Shown here piece after piece: positions 20,976-32,147 of a DNA stretch of 64,000 nt (its first letter is position 1; each line of letters opens with the position of its first letter). The DNA comes from Perognathus longimembris pacificus (Eukaryota > Chordata > Mammalia > Rodentia > Heteromyidae): NCBI RefSeq assembly GCF_023159225.1, contig NC_063181.1:23958073-24022072 (forward strand), written 5' to 3'. Made by a program: the position numbers and the translations under genes. Under the pieces are notes generated by a model that saw only the letters and a list, made by a program, of their open reading frames with translations, was not told the origin of the DNA and searched no databases.

Positions 20976-21949
20976 AAATATTCAGACAAAGGATTCTAGG
21001 TAGTCACTTTTCCATCCAGGGTGAGTTCTGAATTAGATTAAGTAACCCTAAACTCTTTGCACCAAGCCTTCAGAGATGAAAACACATAATCACAATTGTT
21101 TGAAGACAGGGTGTGCTTTGCTTCTTCCAGCATCTGGAACTCTTGCAGGAAAGTGGGATGCTATCTTCAAGAGCACTGTAGGCTGTAGGGAGACACAGAA
21201 GGTGGGCACAGGGCCAGGGTAGGTTAAAATTCCGTAACACCTTCCAGGTTCCTTTTTTTTTTTGTAGTATTTGCTTGGTTGTTGTAACCTGAGACTAGTT
21301 CTAGAGTTTTGTCAAAGTTGATTCCGATCAATTTTGCTCACTGATCAACTGTTTATTGGAATTTCCTGCTCTGTGATTTCCCCTTATGTTGCTTGGTGCT
21401 TATGGTCTCTAAAAGGGCTGTATTTGTAGGGGGTGACATGATCAAAGTACATCATGTACATGTGCAGAAATATTGCAACAAAACTCCATCATACAACAAA
21501 TACTTAAAAGCACTGTGTCTATATCAAAGAAAATGTATGTGTGACTTGTATGCAAAATGCTACTTTTTTGGATTGGAGAGGGAAGAGATTGAGAAGGCTA
21601 TTGATTGGCCCATCATCAAGGCATGAAAACAGACAGGTCTTCCTTGAAAGTTCTGGTTATCTGTTCTACTTAGAGGAGAACAGTGCTTGGTTGTATTTAA
21701 CAGAAAACTTAATTCATTCTGGTTCACACAAAATACGAATTTATTTGAATTAGACAGTAAGAAACCTGGGGATGATAAGCACAGGCTGGAGAAGCATTCT
21801 CACCAGAATGTGTGTCAAGAACTCAGGTCCTACCAATCTCATTCTCTGTCCTTACAATATTGTCTCCTAGAGCTATAGTTGTTGCTTCTTGGTCTCAGAA
21901 TGTCTGCTGGAGTACCTGGTATCTCCTCTGAATTCAAGGCAGAGGATAT
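20976..21949. other. No recognisable gene or repeat
   Basis: About 970 bp, unassigned. Three overlapping short frames (21393-21878) on the plus strand have no domain or acceptor/donor context that I would defend. Confidence 0.5.
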
Positions 21950-21964
21950 GCAAAGTAACTTTTG

Positions 21965-22175
21965 TTTTGTTTTGTTTTTGTTGTCAGTCCTGGGGCGTGG
22001 ACTTAGGGCCTGAGCACTGTCCCTGGCTTCTTTTTTGCTCAAGGCTAGCACTCTGCCACTTGAGCCACAGCGCCACTTCTGGCCGTTTTCTACATATGTG
22101 GTGCTGAGGAATCGAACCCAGGGCTTCATGTATATGAGGCGAACACTCTTGCCACTAGGCCATATTCCCAGCCCC
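21965..22175 (-). mobile_element. Dimeric ID-like SINE
   Basis: Flanked by gcaaagtaactttt (21950) and gcaaaataactttt (22176), a near-perfect target duplication. Complete from the TTTTG-rich tail (21961-21982) to the head end cactaggccatattcccagcccc. Older-type variant (GGGGCGTGGAC at the tail side). Confidence 0.93.
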
Positions 22176-22190
22176 GCAAAATAACTTTTC

Positions 22191-23315
22191 TTTGTGTTCT
22201 TTTTTTAAAAGTTGGAATATATAGTACCCCTCAGAAAACTTATATGTCATTAGCCATAAATCAGTCACATGTCACTCCTGTACTGATCACTGACCAAAAG
22301 AAGAGATTACTGATAGGTTTATGAATTTTTTTCCTCCAAAAGATTAAAGACCAGGATTGCAAAAGCCAGGAAGAAAGAATAGAGATAATTAAATAGGCAG
22401 GGAGTGGACACTGGTGGCTATAAGCAGAAACCACCAGTTATGGCAGATAAGGGTGCTTGGCTGAGAAGCAGCTGTCTGGTTTGTCCTAACCATATCAAAA
22501 TTGGAGCAAGCTGCATCTTTATTGGGGAAGTGGGGGGATTAGGAATGGGGATCAAAAATACAAAATGTCCAAACAGTCATATAATTGGGGTAAAACCAGA
22601 AGCATCAACTGGAAGCCAAAGTCAGCTAAAGCCTGTGGTGTGCTGGTGCTGGAACGTGAGCCCCTGTCCAGCAAATAGTTCTGCGGATTGCCTGGTTTCT
22701 TGCTGGAGCTGTTGCCGAGTGGGAGTCGAGGTTACACTGAAAACTGGCTGGCTGCCTGAGGCAGGCACGGTTTCTCAAGGCTCTGGTAGTCCAACTAGTA
22801 CACAGGGTTGCAGGGGCTTGCAGCTTGCAGACGTTACTCCAGAGCTGGGAGCACAGCCTTTCACTTCCAACTTGGGAAATTGGCAAGAGTCCCAGGCCCA
22901 GGAGGAGCCAGACTTACTGGGCAGTTCCCAAAACAGGAGCTGGGGAACACAGCTTCGAGGTGAATCCCTGTTATTTGAAGGTTGGCTGAAGACTGGCCTT
23001 AGGGGACTAGGAGCTCTTTGATGAAGGTTGGAAAGGTAAGGATGGATTCACAGCCAGTATGACTTGACCCCCAGGGTGGGGCTGGCCTGGTGAAAGGCTT
23101 CCTTTAAAAGGATGAGATTGATGGTGAGAAGGAGATGAGACGGAGTCAACTACTGAGAGGGAGGCAGAAAGAAGATCTACTTGGGGAGGTTGAGGTGAAG
23201 ATCCACTTCACCAGGGATAGAAATAAGAAATATTTTGGAGATAGCCTTTATAGAACTTGGCAGAAGAAGACAACATTGGCTTTTAAGGTTTATAAAAACC
23301 AACAGCCTATCAGCC
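22191..23315. other. Unassigned stretch with the longest complex reading frame
   Basis: Holds a 205-codon plus-strand frame (22404-23021) that is neither microsatellite nor SINE. It is rich in G, S, C and W, with no repeat of domain structure, and the minus strand is also partly open (22626-22886). Just after the stop is ggaaaggtaagg (around 23029-23037), a good-looking donor site. I treat this as possible non-coding exon or chance frame, not as a gene. Confidence 0.3.
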
Positions 23316-23404
23316 AGCTGTGGCTCTGGAGGCCGAGGTAGGAGAATCATAAATTAGAGGCCAGCTTGAGCAATGTAGTGAGATTCTTAAAAAAAAAAAA
23401 AAAA
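23316..23404 (+). mobile_element. B1 monomer
   Basis: Short 7SL-derived unit: ccagctgtggctctggaggccgaggtaggagaatca, then gaggccagcttgagcaatgtagtgagattct and a 17-base A run. No ID half. Confidence 0.7.
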
Positions 23405-23915
23405 GGCCCATGGATATTGCAGCAACCATAATTTTTGAAGCTAAAAATGTCTCTTGAGTAGTGCATAGACATTTAGGTGGGGTGTTAGTGATTGGTACCA
23501 TGAGACAGGGACTTAAAATAGTAGACAGCTAGAAATAAAGACTATCTCTATCCCTAAGAGAGGGGAGAGGGCACTGAGAGGGGTCAGCATTGGTTTATGC
23601 ACCCCAGAGGAGAAGGCATTTCTTCAAATGGTTGTCCTTGTTTCCAACTCAAGTGATTTGCCCATGAATTGTTTTTCCAGAGGCCTCTGATTTCTGGTTG
23701 CTTCATTGTGCCTACTACTTTTCAGGTATATGTGATTTCCTCCCAAGTACCTGCATTTTCTTGGACTTCAAATGTTTATTTATATTCATCAAGGATTTTT
23801 TTTAAGGGAGAGTGCCATCCTCTGTCGTTATGACAAGAATTTGGGCTTTTATTGTTTATGATTTCCATTCGTAGTAAGTGTTACTCTTGGCTAATCCACT
23901 GTTATTATTCTTTTG
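23405..23915. other. No recognisable gene or repeat
   Basis: About 500 bp, unassigned. Confidence 0.45.
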
Positions 23916-23917
23916 GC

Positions 23918-23989
23918 AGTGCTAGGATTGACACAGAGCTTTGCACATGCTGGGTAAGTGCTCCACCACTGAGCCACACCCCCAGCCCA
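23918..23989 (-). mobile_element. ID-like monomer fragment
   Basis: Reverse ID unit: gtgctaggattgacacagagc, gctgggtaagtgctccaccactgagccac, cccccagccc. Confidence 0.65.
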
Positions 23990-26471
23990 TCCACCAGTAT
24001 TGTGCAGAGCATGAAGTACTCAACTTTTTCTTCTTCCTTTTATCACTCAACAAGGGGGGAAAAGAGAAATACTGTTTTAGATCCACACTGCAATTACTAC
24101 AGGTTGATCAATCCAACCACACCACATTCATTGAATGGAACAATCCTTTAAGCCACAATACATTCTCCTCCTCCTCCCCCTCCTCCTCCTCCGTCTTCTT
24201 CTTCTGTACTTAGAGGTGGGATGTTATAAGAACAAATACAAGGAAGTTAATTAAAGCCTATAGAATAAAATGAATGATTTATAAATTGGTATGGATAGAT
24301 AGGAGGATGCTGTAGGTTCTTGGCAGGCAGAATGGCTAAAGCATTATTGGAACCTGATGTTTGGAGTACAAATGTCAGATGTATTTTTCTCAAATACAGA
24401 TAGAAACTGTAAAGAACTTTCCAGAACTTAGGTGAAAGTAATGGATAACTAAGTAATGTATTGATGTCAGGTCAGTGCGGAGAGGGAAAGGGCAGCACTG
24501 GTGTTTTTCTAGACAAAATGGCACCTGTCTCACACTGGCTCTCACCTTCAATAGTGGGTCACAATTCACATGGTTCAAGATAAAATAAAGGGAAAACAAG
24601 GAATTGCCTCCTGGTCTGGCAACTAAGTTGAAAAACAGTTTTGTTATATAAAATATAGGTGGTTTGAGGTTCTGGAAATGCCGAATGAGATTGCCTTCGT
24701 TGTTAGGCCTTTCCGGTTGCTTTTGAGGTCGGGGTGACTGTGTACGAAGACTGTGCTGAGTGGATTCAGGGCCCAGCCTGTAGGTCTTTAATGACTTCAA
24801 TGTGGCTTTTTAATCTCCTGGCCGAGTGTTATCATACTTGCCCAGACAAGCCACTCACCATTATATGAGAGTGTGGGAACATGCGCGCTGCCCAAGCAAC
24901 CGGAGGAGGTAAAGGATCTGAATAGAGAAGGGAATTGCATTCAGATTTAGTTTAATGCAGTCTGGAAAAGTACAACTCAAAATCTCTCGACTGCTTAAAG
25001 ACAGCCCCACACCTTTCCTCAGAGAGAACAAGAACACAGTGGATTGCAAACGAGACCAAGCCCAGCTCTCGTGAACATTTGAGTCAGCTATCAGGAAACC
25101 ACGACGTGCTGAATGTAATAAAATGTTGACAGGATTTTCCCCAACATGCGGTAACTCTGGACTACAATGACATCTTTGGCACCAAAGGAAATCGAGAGAA
25201 TAAAAGCAACAGTCGTCAGGATTTGAAGTAAGCCACAGATTATTACCAGCTGCACGTTTTCAGGCCACATGCAGCAGCCAGAAACCCAGGCCCCAGACTG
25301 CAGTGAGTACATTGAGCGGTGGGGTGTGTTGTTACGTGGGCAAAACTGGTCTGAAGTTTTAAAGAGAATACTTCATCACATTGGACAATTTTTTCTACCC
25401 TGGGGACAATGGCAGTAATAGTTCATTTGTCTAAAATGTGGACTATCAGGAGGTGTGATTTGTGGGGCTCGGATGGGATAAATCATTGTTAGAAACTTTT
25501 ATGAACTGGGCTTTCCTTCTTTTGTGATTCCTCTGTCAATGTGGAATTAATTGGAAATTGGTTCTCCAAATTTAGATTGTCCTCAGACAGAGTGTTTTTG
25601 TGTTCTTTCCAGAAACTTGTGGCAAGGGAAATCATGAAACACGTTTAAGTGTTTTGAAAAATGAGTTTGTGTGTCACTGCCATATACTGCTTAGCTCAGA
25701 CTTTTCTAGTTGGTCAAGAGAAGGTTCTAGTAGATGAGCCCACATTAAATATCATTAGGTGCAGTTTTTTTTTTGCCACATGTTTGCTTTTTGGACATTA
25801 TAACTCAGACCAATAATCAGATTTCCTATGGTTGAGACCATAGATAGAGACTAAACATAAGATGTATGTATGTGTTTCTGTGTATTTTAATCAAAGCTCA
25901 TATTTGCTTGGTGATATTAGATCTGAATTTATATAGTTCTTGAAAAACTAGATTTATGGCTGAAAGCATCGAGGATGGGGCAAGGCAATGAGTTTATTAC
26001 TTTTTGAAATGAATGTGTATGTATTTTTAAATTTGCAGTAACTAAGAGATGCTCAGTTATAAAAAATGTTTGTATGAAAATAGAGTTAAATCCTGTGTAA
26101 ATGGAACCATTAGGAGAAGTTTTGGATATGCCATTGGCAAACAACTTTCTTGTGTTATAGAACTTTGAAAAAAAGATTGAATGGAATCACTTTAAGTTGA
26201 AAACAGCAAATCAGTGACAGATTGCACGAGTCAGCCAATTAATTGTCACTTATCCAACACATATGGGAAGTTGCTTATAAGCAGGAAGTGGTGTTTTTGA
26301 TAAGCATATGAATGTAGTATAAAACTTGGCAGTTCTTGGCTAGTTGGGTACCATTAAAATCTGAGATCTTCGGTACTTAGACTAGTTGGTCTTTTAGATT
26401 GGATATGTCCCATGGACATTTTTTTTTCTTTTCTTGCAAGTCCTGTGATGTTAATGTTTAAACAAGAGAGT
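23990..26471. other. Repeat-poor stretch with (TCC)n
   Basis: Nearly 2.5 kb with only one simple repeat, a (TCC)n/(TCT)n tract at 24164-24204. Minus-strand frames at 24390-24800 (136 codons) and 25091-25312 (73 codons, strongly hydrophobic middle) are the only notable coding hints; neither matches a family I know. Sequence 24400-25320 has higher complexity than its surroundings and could be a conserved non-coding block. Confidence 0.4.
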
Positions 26472-26735
26472 CAGCTGGGTACTGGTGATTCATGCTGTAA
26501 TACTAGCTACTGAGGAGGTTGAGACCTGAGGATTGTGTCTTGAAGCCTGACAGGGCAGGAAAGTCCATGAGACTCTTATCTCCAATAAACTACCCCCCCC
26601 CCCAAAAAAAAGGCTGGAAATGGAGCTGTATTTCAAGGGGTAGAATGCTAGGCTTGAACAAAAAGGAGCTCAGGACGGCACCTAGGCCCTTGATTCAGGC
26701 CCCAGGACCAGCACAAAACAAAACAGCAATAATAA
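26470..26735 (+). mobile_element. B1-ID SINE with internal C/A runs
   Basis: B1 half (agctgggtactggtgattcatgctgtaat), linker (gagactcttatctccaataaac), an inserted C11A8 tract at 26588-26608, ID half (gctggaaatggagctgtatttcaaggggtag) and an A-rich tail. Confidence 0.83.
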
Positions 26736-28683
26736 CAAAATTCAAGAAAGGTTTCTTACCAAATGGTTTTTTGTTTTTGTTTTGGTAACCCAGATTTCAC
26801 AAAATGATCCAATATGGAGGGCATGTCCAAACTAAAATGAGGAACAGTAGAAATAATACAGTTAATTCCCATGTTCGTGGAATACTAGGTTGGCAAGTTA
26901 GTCGGTTTGCACATATTCATGTAAGCATTTGATTTCGAAATGACTCATCCTGTACTTGAGTTTCTCCTACCACAGGGGGCGCTAGTGCTAGTGCCTCACA
27001 TTCCATTTCTTTAATGGATGACACAGATCCTATTAATTCATAGTAGTTTTGAGGGAGTCATGTACAAGTGGGTTCCAGGATTTCTGGACCATTGGGTCCT
27101 ATTGGATGAATTATTGCTTCAATACATTAAATGTATCCCTCTGTCCTAAAGCTATTTATACTATTTCTACCTATTCACTTATAGCAAGTAGCTTGGAAAT
27201 CTAAAGTCATTATTGAAGGAAAACTAATGACTGTATGTTTAACATCATCCTGAAAATATCTAAGCCATAGTGGGAGGGCTTTTTTCAAAGTTTCTTTGAA
27301 TATGCTTATGAATATGTTACATATGCTTTAAAAATATATGCAAATATCTTAAAGCATAAGAAAAAAGTGCTGAATGGGCCTGGTTGATTTTCCTGATTGC
27401 AAAATAAACACGAGCAGGTTCCAGTCGGAGGGAAGTATGGTTGGAATGACATGTTCTGGAATGTTAATGATCTGTCTGGAAGTGAGTGGTTGAGAAACAA
27501 ATTCTGGCCTTCACTTCCATCTTGTCTTCTCACTGAAGTGACTTGTCGGCATTTGTAGCTGCCAGATGGCCCCACTTTGGTAGACATGGTCATATCGTTT
27601 GCAGTAGTTTATCCTTAGTTGTGTCAGGTGGCGAGCAGCTTACTGAGGTAGGCAGCTGCCTTGACAAGTCTCTTGTGAGTCCACCTTTTGTCCAGGGGTT
27701 TGTTCCTGGCCTTACTGGGGGATCTCTGACAGGCTTCAGGGGAATTTTGCTGCAGGAACATCCCAAAGGCACACCCTGCAGACTAGTCTCCATCCCAGTG
27801 TTCAGTGGTGGTCCGGGGTCTGCCTGCAGGTGTCTGGAAGCAGTCGCTGTTCCCAGCCTCCTGGCCCTCACTGATTCTGGGTGGGTAGCAGGGAGGGCCA
27901 GGTGAACCTGGCCTCACAGTTGGCTGACTTGGATCCTGGGGGATGACCACTCCCTTGTCCAAGAATAATGGAGTGTTTGCTGTTAGAAGAAAAGAGAAAG
28001 AAGATGTCAAGATGCACAGCCTCTGTTTATAGTAGTGTGGGCTTCAAAGTTGCCCTATATATATATACATATATATAAATAAATAAAAATAAATAAATAT
28101 AAATGTCCATAAATGTTATTCACTTAGTTGAACAATCTACTACTGAGGTTCATCCAGAACCTACTGTAGAAAGTCCTGAGATGTGGTCTATGCCATTTGA
28201 GGGAAGGCAGCAGACACATGAAACATCAGTAGATGACGTGAGGGTGTAATTAGAGCTAAATTGTGTGGTTAGGCCGAGAGAGCCTCAGGGGTTAGAGGAG
28301 GACAGATCAGACAGGCCTTTCTGGCGTTACTGCCGGGTCCTACTTCTCCTTGTGTGAGTGGCTGCTTGGTGCAGGCCAACTGTCCCTAAAGCCGTGACTC
28401 TTCCTCATATAAAAAAGGGCAGGTCCTCCCTGAGCTTCTTTATATTAGGATTACTTTATGTTGCTTGTATTCACTATCCTAAGCAGTTTTGAATGTGGAT
28501 GTTTGTAGATGAGCACACATGTGCATTTACATGCATCCATGTATTAAAGCTAGTCAAAATTATATCTCTGTCTCAGGAGGAGTTTCAAATTCTTTTTTTT
28601 TTTTTTAAAGAAAATTTCTTTTCAGATGAACTATGATAGCCCAATATAGAATGATAAAAGCAAAGCAATTTCTTTTTTCTTTT
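26736..28683. other. Unassigned stretch with CTCF-like half site and GC-rich patch
   Basis: No SINE for nearly 2 kb. It contains CCACAGGGGGCGCTA at 26970-26984, a GC-richer block at about 27540-27960 with frames open on both strands, and TA/AAATA-rich sequence at 28060-28100. No exon can be supported. Confidence 0.45.
26970..26984 (+). promoter_or_regulatory. Partial CTCF-like motif
   Basis: CCACAGGGGGCGCTA has the full right half of the CTCF consensus (AGRKGGCRSY) but the left half is shifted by one missing base. Outside any visible transposon. Confidence 0.35.
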
Positions 28684-28826
28684 TGTGCTAATGCTAGGGC
28701 TTGCACTCAGAGTCTTTTTTTTTCTTGGTCCTCTACTACTTGAGCCACAGCTTTACTTCCAACTCTTTGCTGGTTAATTGGAGATAAGAGTCTTATAGAC
28801 TTTTCTGTCTGGGCTGGCTTCAAATT

Positions 28827-28868
<42 letters not shown>

Positions 28869-28917
28869 AGACTTCTGACTAGCTAGAATTTCAGTCATGA
28901 GCAACCAGCACCTGGCT
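28684..28917 (-). mobile_element. B1-ID SINE with internal (TA)n
   Basis: Reverse ID half (tgctagggcttgcactcagag), linker (gctggttaattggagataagagtct), then a (TA)17-18 array at 28830-28865 in place of the middle of the B1 half, then the B1 end (gagcaaccagcacctggc). The microsatellite sits where copies read gtgatcctcagatct. Confidence 0.85.
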
Positions 28918-29189
28918 GATGGAAAGCCTTCTTCTATTTCTTCTTCTTTTCTTAAAAAAATATTTAAAGGTAGTGTTTAATTTTGCTGTTAGATATCTGT
29001 GTCCATTTGAAGTCATATTCCTTTTTACTGATGCCTGTACTTATTTTGAATGTAGTTCACTGTGTATTTTTAAATCAAAGAAAATAACTTGCTCTAGTTT
29101 TTGAATAAGGAGACAGGGAATTACTCAAGCTTCACAAATAGAGGGACTTTCCATTTGTCCCAAGCCTGTGATCACATAGACAACAAGCC
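28918..29189. other. No recognisable gene or repeat
   Basis: AT-rich, unassigned. Confidence 0.4.
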
Positions 29190-29290
29190 AGAGGCCCTCA
29201 AAGGTGAAACAATTTGCCTAAAATGACATGGCTAATTAGTAGTTCAGCCAAAACCCAAATCTGAGACTTCTGGCTTTCAGATCTGGCAGC
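29190..29290 (+). mobile_element. MIR fragment
   Basis: The sequence caaaggtgaaacaatttgcc, then catggctaattagtagttcagcc and ctgagacttctggc, follows the 3' part of mammalian MIR ('taacttgcccaaggtcacacagctagtaagtggcagagcc...ctgactcc'). Confidence 0.5.
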
Positions 29291-29298
29291 CTCCTTGT

Positions 29299-29416
29299 TT
29301 GAAAGAAAGAAAGGAAAACAGACAAGAGAGTGGGAGGAGTGGGGAGGTGGAAAAGAGAAAAGAAGCAAACAGAAAAGAAAAGCAAAAACAAGAAAAAGAA
29401 CAAAAAAAAAAAGCAA
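29299..29416. repeat. Purine-rich tract
   Basis: Over 100 bp dominated by A and G (gaaagaaagaaaggaaaac..., gaaaagaaaagcaaaaac). The minus-strand frame across it is a low-complexity artefact. Confidence 0.8.
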
Positions 29417-30454
29417 AAATTGAAGACTTGAGTTGACACATGGCTTTAGTTCTTTTACCACTTTATAGAGTGTGAAAAATCCTGCTGTATTGTACAAGAA
29501 ACACTTAAAAATGTAGCTGGATTTGTAAAAAGAGACCAGGAATATTTGTGATATGCTAATTAGAAAGTATCTCATTATGCGAGAAGCCAGAAAACTTGGC
29601 AGAGGGAAATGCTATTCAGAGTAACTTGAGGAAACTTCAAAGGTAGGACAAAAGAGTGTTCTTTTTATTTATTTGATAATGTGTGGCTGCCATCAGATTT
29701 CTGATAGGGTCTGACACCTTTATAATAAACCCCAAAGACACTGGGGAATCTGTCAGACACATGGAGAGAAAGGCAAATGGTTCAATTTCCACCAAGTTTC
29801 CCTCCTGTAGGCCTTTCCTGTAGAACTTAGTGCCTGCCAAACTTTTTCCTGTGCAAACTTGTCTGGCCGCCATTAGTCCTTGGCAAAAGGATCCTATTTT
29901 TGCAGCCATGCTAATCACTCCAAGGTGACCCTCTGTTTGGAGGAGAAATACATCCTGTAATTGTTACCGTGCACTAATCCACATTGCACGGAATTATTTG
30001 GGGCGGAGAGAAAATCAAAGAATTTTCTCCTTACTACAGCTCTGTCCCCACACCTCCCTTCAATTTGTAGTGTTCTTCCCCCCCCCCCCCCACCCAAAGA
30101 TTTCTAAATGACATGGGGAAAGCCACCAGAACTGGGTCAAATTTCAAAACCAGGAGCAAGCAGGGAGCCCTTCCGCTTGGTCTGCCAGATTGGAGCTGAG
30201 GAATTCAGAGAACAGAGGCAAACACTGCCATTTCTGCCCACTGTCTTTGTTTGTGGGAGCAGTGCTGGTATATTTTGCTTCCAGGTGAAGGTAGCCATTT
30301 GTAGCATCCATAGTGTGAAGACCCTGGTTGAGAATGGCATTCAGCTACACTTAGCCTGAGTCAGTCACTAGGTGGAAAAGGGTGGGGGGAGGGAGGATAA
30401 TCCTGTAAAAGGAGTAGTTGTGTCTGTGGAGGTGGCATTTATTCATTTATTTTA
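29417..30454. other. No recognisable gene; C run
   Basis: Contains a 14-base C run at 30078-30091. Opposed short frames near 29637-30359 show no domain. Unassigned. Confidence 0.45.
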
Positions 30455-30631
30455 GTCGATCCTGGGGCTTGAACCTTTTGTTCAAGGTGAGTGCTGTACT
30501 CCTTGAGCCACAGTGCCACTCTCTACTTTTTTTCTGAGTCAGTTATTGGAGATAAGACTCTCACAGACTTTTCTGCCGAGGCTGCCTTCGAACCTCAGTC
30601 CTCAGATCTCAGCCTCTTGAGTAGATTAGAA
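30455..30631 (-). mobile_element. B1-ID SINE, head-side truncated
   Basis: Reverse ID half (atcctggggcttgaacc, ctgtactccttgagccacagtgcc), linker (gtcagttattggagataagactctc), partial B1 (tcctcagatctcagcctcttgagtag). The last part of B1 is missing. Confidence 0.8.
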
Positions 30632-31212
30632 ACAGCATTGGTAAAGTGCTTCCACATGTTTCGAATGGAGAACCTAGGTGAATGGAGAGTCCAAGTGTTG
30701 AAAGTCATAAATCCACTACTGTTTTGAACACACATGTTCATTACTTTGCCCTTTCCATTAGTATTGTGCAGTGCTTTACTTACACTTCTGGAGTTTAGGA
30801 TCTTAAAGCCAGAACCCATCTTACCTGGATTTAGGAGCTATATTTTCTAATTCTTAGATGGTTTTGATTTGGGAGTATTTTCTACCAGGATATGAATTTA
30901 CATGGAGAAGAATCTTTATAGATTCACATATAATCTCTGAACCTGTTTCTATGCAGATTGCTCTTAAAATTTTTTCCCTTACTTTTACTGAAGGATTTAC
31001 ACAACTAGTTCTGAACTTGCAGAAAATGTTCTTGATAGGTGTTTACAGAAACCCACTGAACTCTGGCTAAGCTTATACAAATGTGCAGGTTCCACTTCTA
31101 ATGTCTACTTTCTCGTTTCTTTACTATTTTCCCCCTCTTGTTATCTTTCTCCAGTTCCCAGCCCCAGCTCCCACATAGATGTTTTCTTCATTTTGTTAAC
31201 CCTGGGCTTTAT

Positions 31213-31213
<1 letters not shown>
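30632..31213. other. No recognisable gene or repeat
   Basis: About 580 bp, unassigned. Confidence 0.45.
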
Positions 31214-31257
<44 letters not shown>

Positions 31258-31299
31258 ATGTGCGCATGTGCGCGTGTGTGCTCGCGTGCGTACACATGC
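31214..31299. repeat. (GT)n plus GC/AC alternating tract, Z-DNA-prone
   Basis: From 31214 to 31281, 68 bases alternate purine-pyrimidine without a break: (GT)n, then gcatgtgcgcatgtgcgcg. One interruption (TC), then alternation resumes to 31299. It abuts the tail of the following minus-strand SINE. Confidence 0.93.
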
Positions 31300-31472
31300 C
31301 AATCTTAGGGCTGAACTCTGGGCCTGGGTGCTGTCTCTGAGATTTTCAGCTTTTCAGAATTTTTTTTGGTAGTTAATTGTAGATAAGAGTTCCACCAACT
31401 TTCCTGCCCGGTCTGGCTTTGAACCTCAATCCTTAGATCTGAGATTCCTGAATGATGTGATGCTAAGATGTG
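31300..31472 (-). mobile_element. B1-ID SINE, decayed
   Basis: Reverse ID part (cttagggctgaactctgggcctgggtgctg), linker (ggtagttaattgtagataagagt), B1 part (tgaacctcaatccttagatctgagattcctgaatga). The middle of the ID half is deleted. Confidence 0.75.
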
Positions 31473-31640
31473 AATGTTACTTTGTTTTAATACTTTCTAT
31501 TGCCTGGAGCTTTGCATATTTCAAATTTTGCCAAGTTTTCAAAACAACACATTTTGGAATGTAAACAACAAGTTTTGGAATGTAAAGAAACAGAAGTAAA
31601 AGTCCATTATTGCATGCTTTCTCAGGGCCTTTAATATTCT

Positions 31641-31660
31641 AATATATATATATATATATA
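31641..31660. repeat. (TA)n microsatellite
   Basis: Short TA array just ahead of the next SINE's tail side. Confidence 0.85.
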
Positions 31661-31674
31661 GTTACTTTGGGGGG

Positions 31675-32147
31675 GCGGTATTCAGGACAGTGGGGCTTGA
31701 AATGAAGACCTGAGTGCTCTCCCTTAGCTTTATAGCTCAAGGATGACACTCTACTACATGAGCCATAGGCTCCACCTCTGACTTTTCCATGGTTAACTGG
31801 AGTTAAGAGTCTTATGGGGGCTGGGGATATGGCCTAGTGGCAAGAGCGCTTGCCTTGTATCCTTGAAGCCCTGGGTTCGATTCCCCAGCACCACATATGC
31901 AGAAAATGGCCAGGAGTGGCGCTGTGACTCAAGTGGCAGAGTGCTAGCCTTGAGCAAAAAGAAGCCAGGGACAGTGCTCAAGCCCTGAGTCCAAGGCCCA
32001 GGACTGGCAAAAAAAAAAAAAAAAAAAAAAAGAAAGTAAAAAAATAAAGAGTCTTATGGACTTTCGTGCCCTGGCTGACTTCCAGGTACCATTCTCAGAT
32101 CTCTGCCTGAGTAACTAGAATTAGAGTCATGAGCCATGACCACTCAG
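31675..32147 (-). mobile_element. B1-ID SINE split by a younger SINE
   Basis: The host element occupies 31675-31817 and 32060-32147: reverse ID half and linker (ggttaactggagttaagagtctta) on the left, B1 half (cgtgccctggctgacttcc...gagtcatgagccatgacc) on the right. The break falls in the linker. Confidence 0.85.
31818..32046 (+). mobile_element. Dimeric ID-like SINE nested in an older SINE
   Basis: Complete, with A box (tggcctagtggcaa), B box (ggttcgattcc), second unit and a 23-base A tail plus gaaagtaaaaaaat. Flanked by a perfect 13-bp duplication of the host, aagagtcttatgg (31805-31817 and 32047-32059). Intermediate sub-type: AAAAAGAAGCC with AAGGCCCAGG. Confidence 0.95.

Noticed and set aside
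24390..24800. 136-codon minus-strand frame
   Set aside because: No domain, no repeat of codon bias and no splice sites that stand out; kept only as part of the unassigned repeat-poor stretch.
27543..28010. GC-richer patch open on both strands as a possible exon or CpG island
   Set aside because: CpG is not abundant, no promoter elements seen, and both strands being open suggests chance.
29198..29575. 125-codon frame with phenylalanine-rich membrane-like run
   Set aside because: The hydrophobic run is the complement of an A/G-rich tract.
31818..32046. Possible functional tRNA gene because of clear A and B boxes
   Set aside because: The sequence is a dimeric SINE with A tail and target duplication; no complete cloverleaf or anticodon arm that I could defend.
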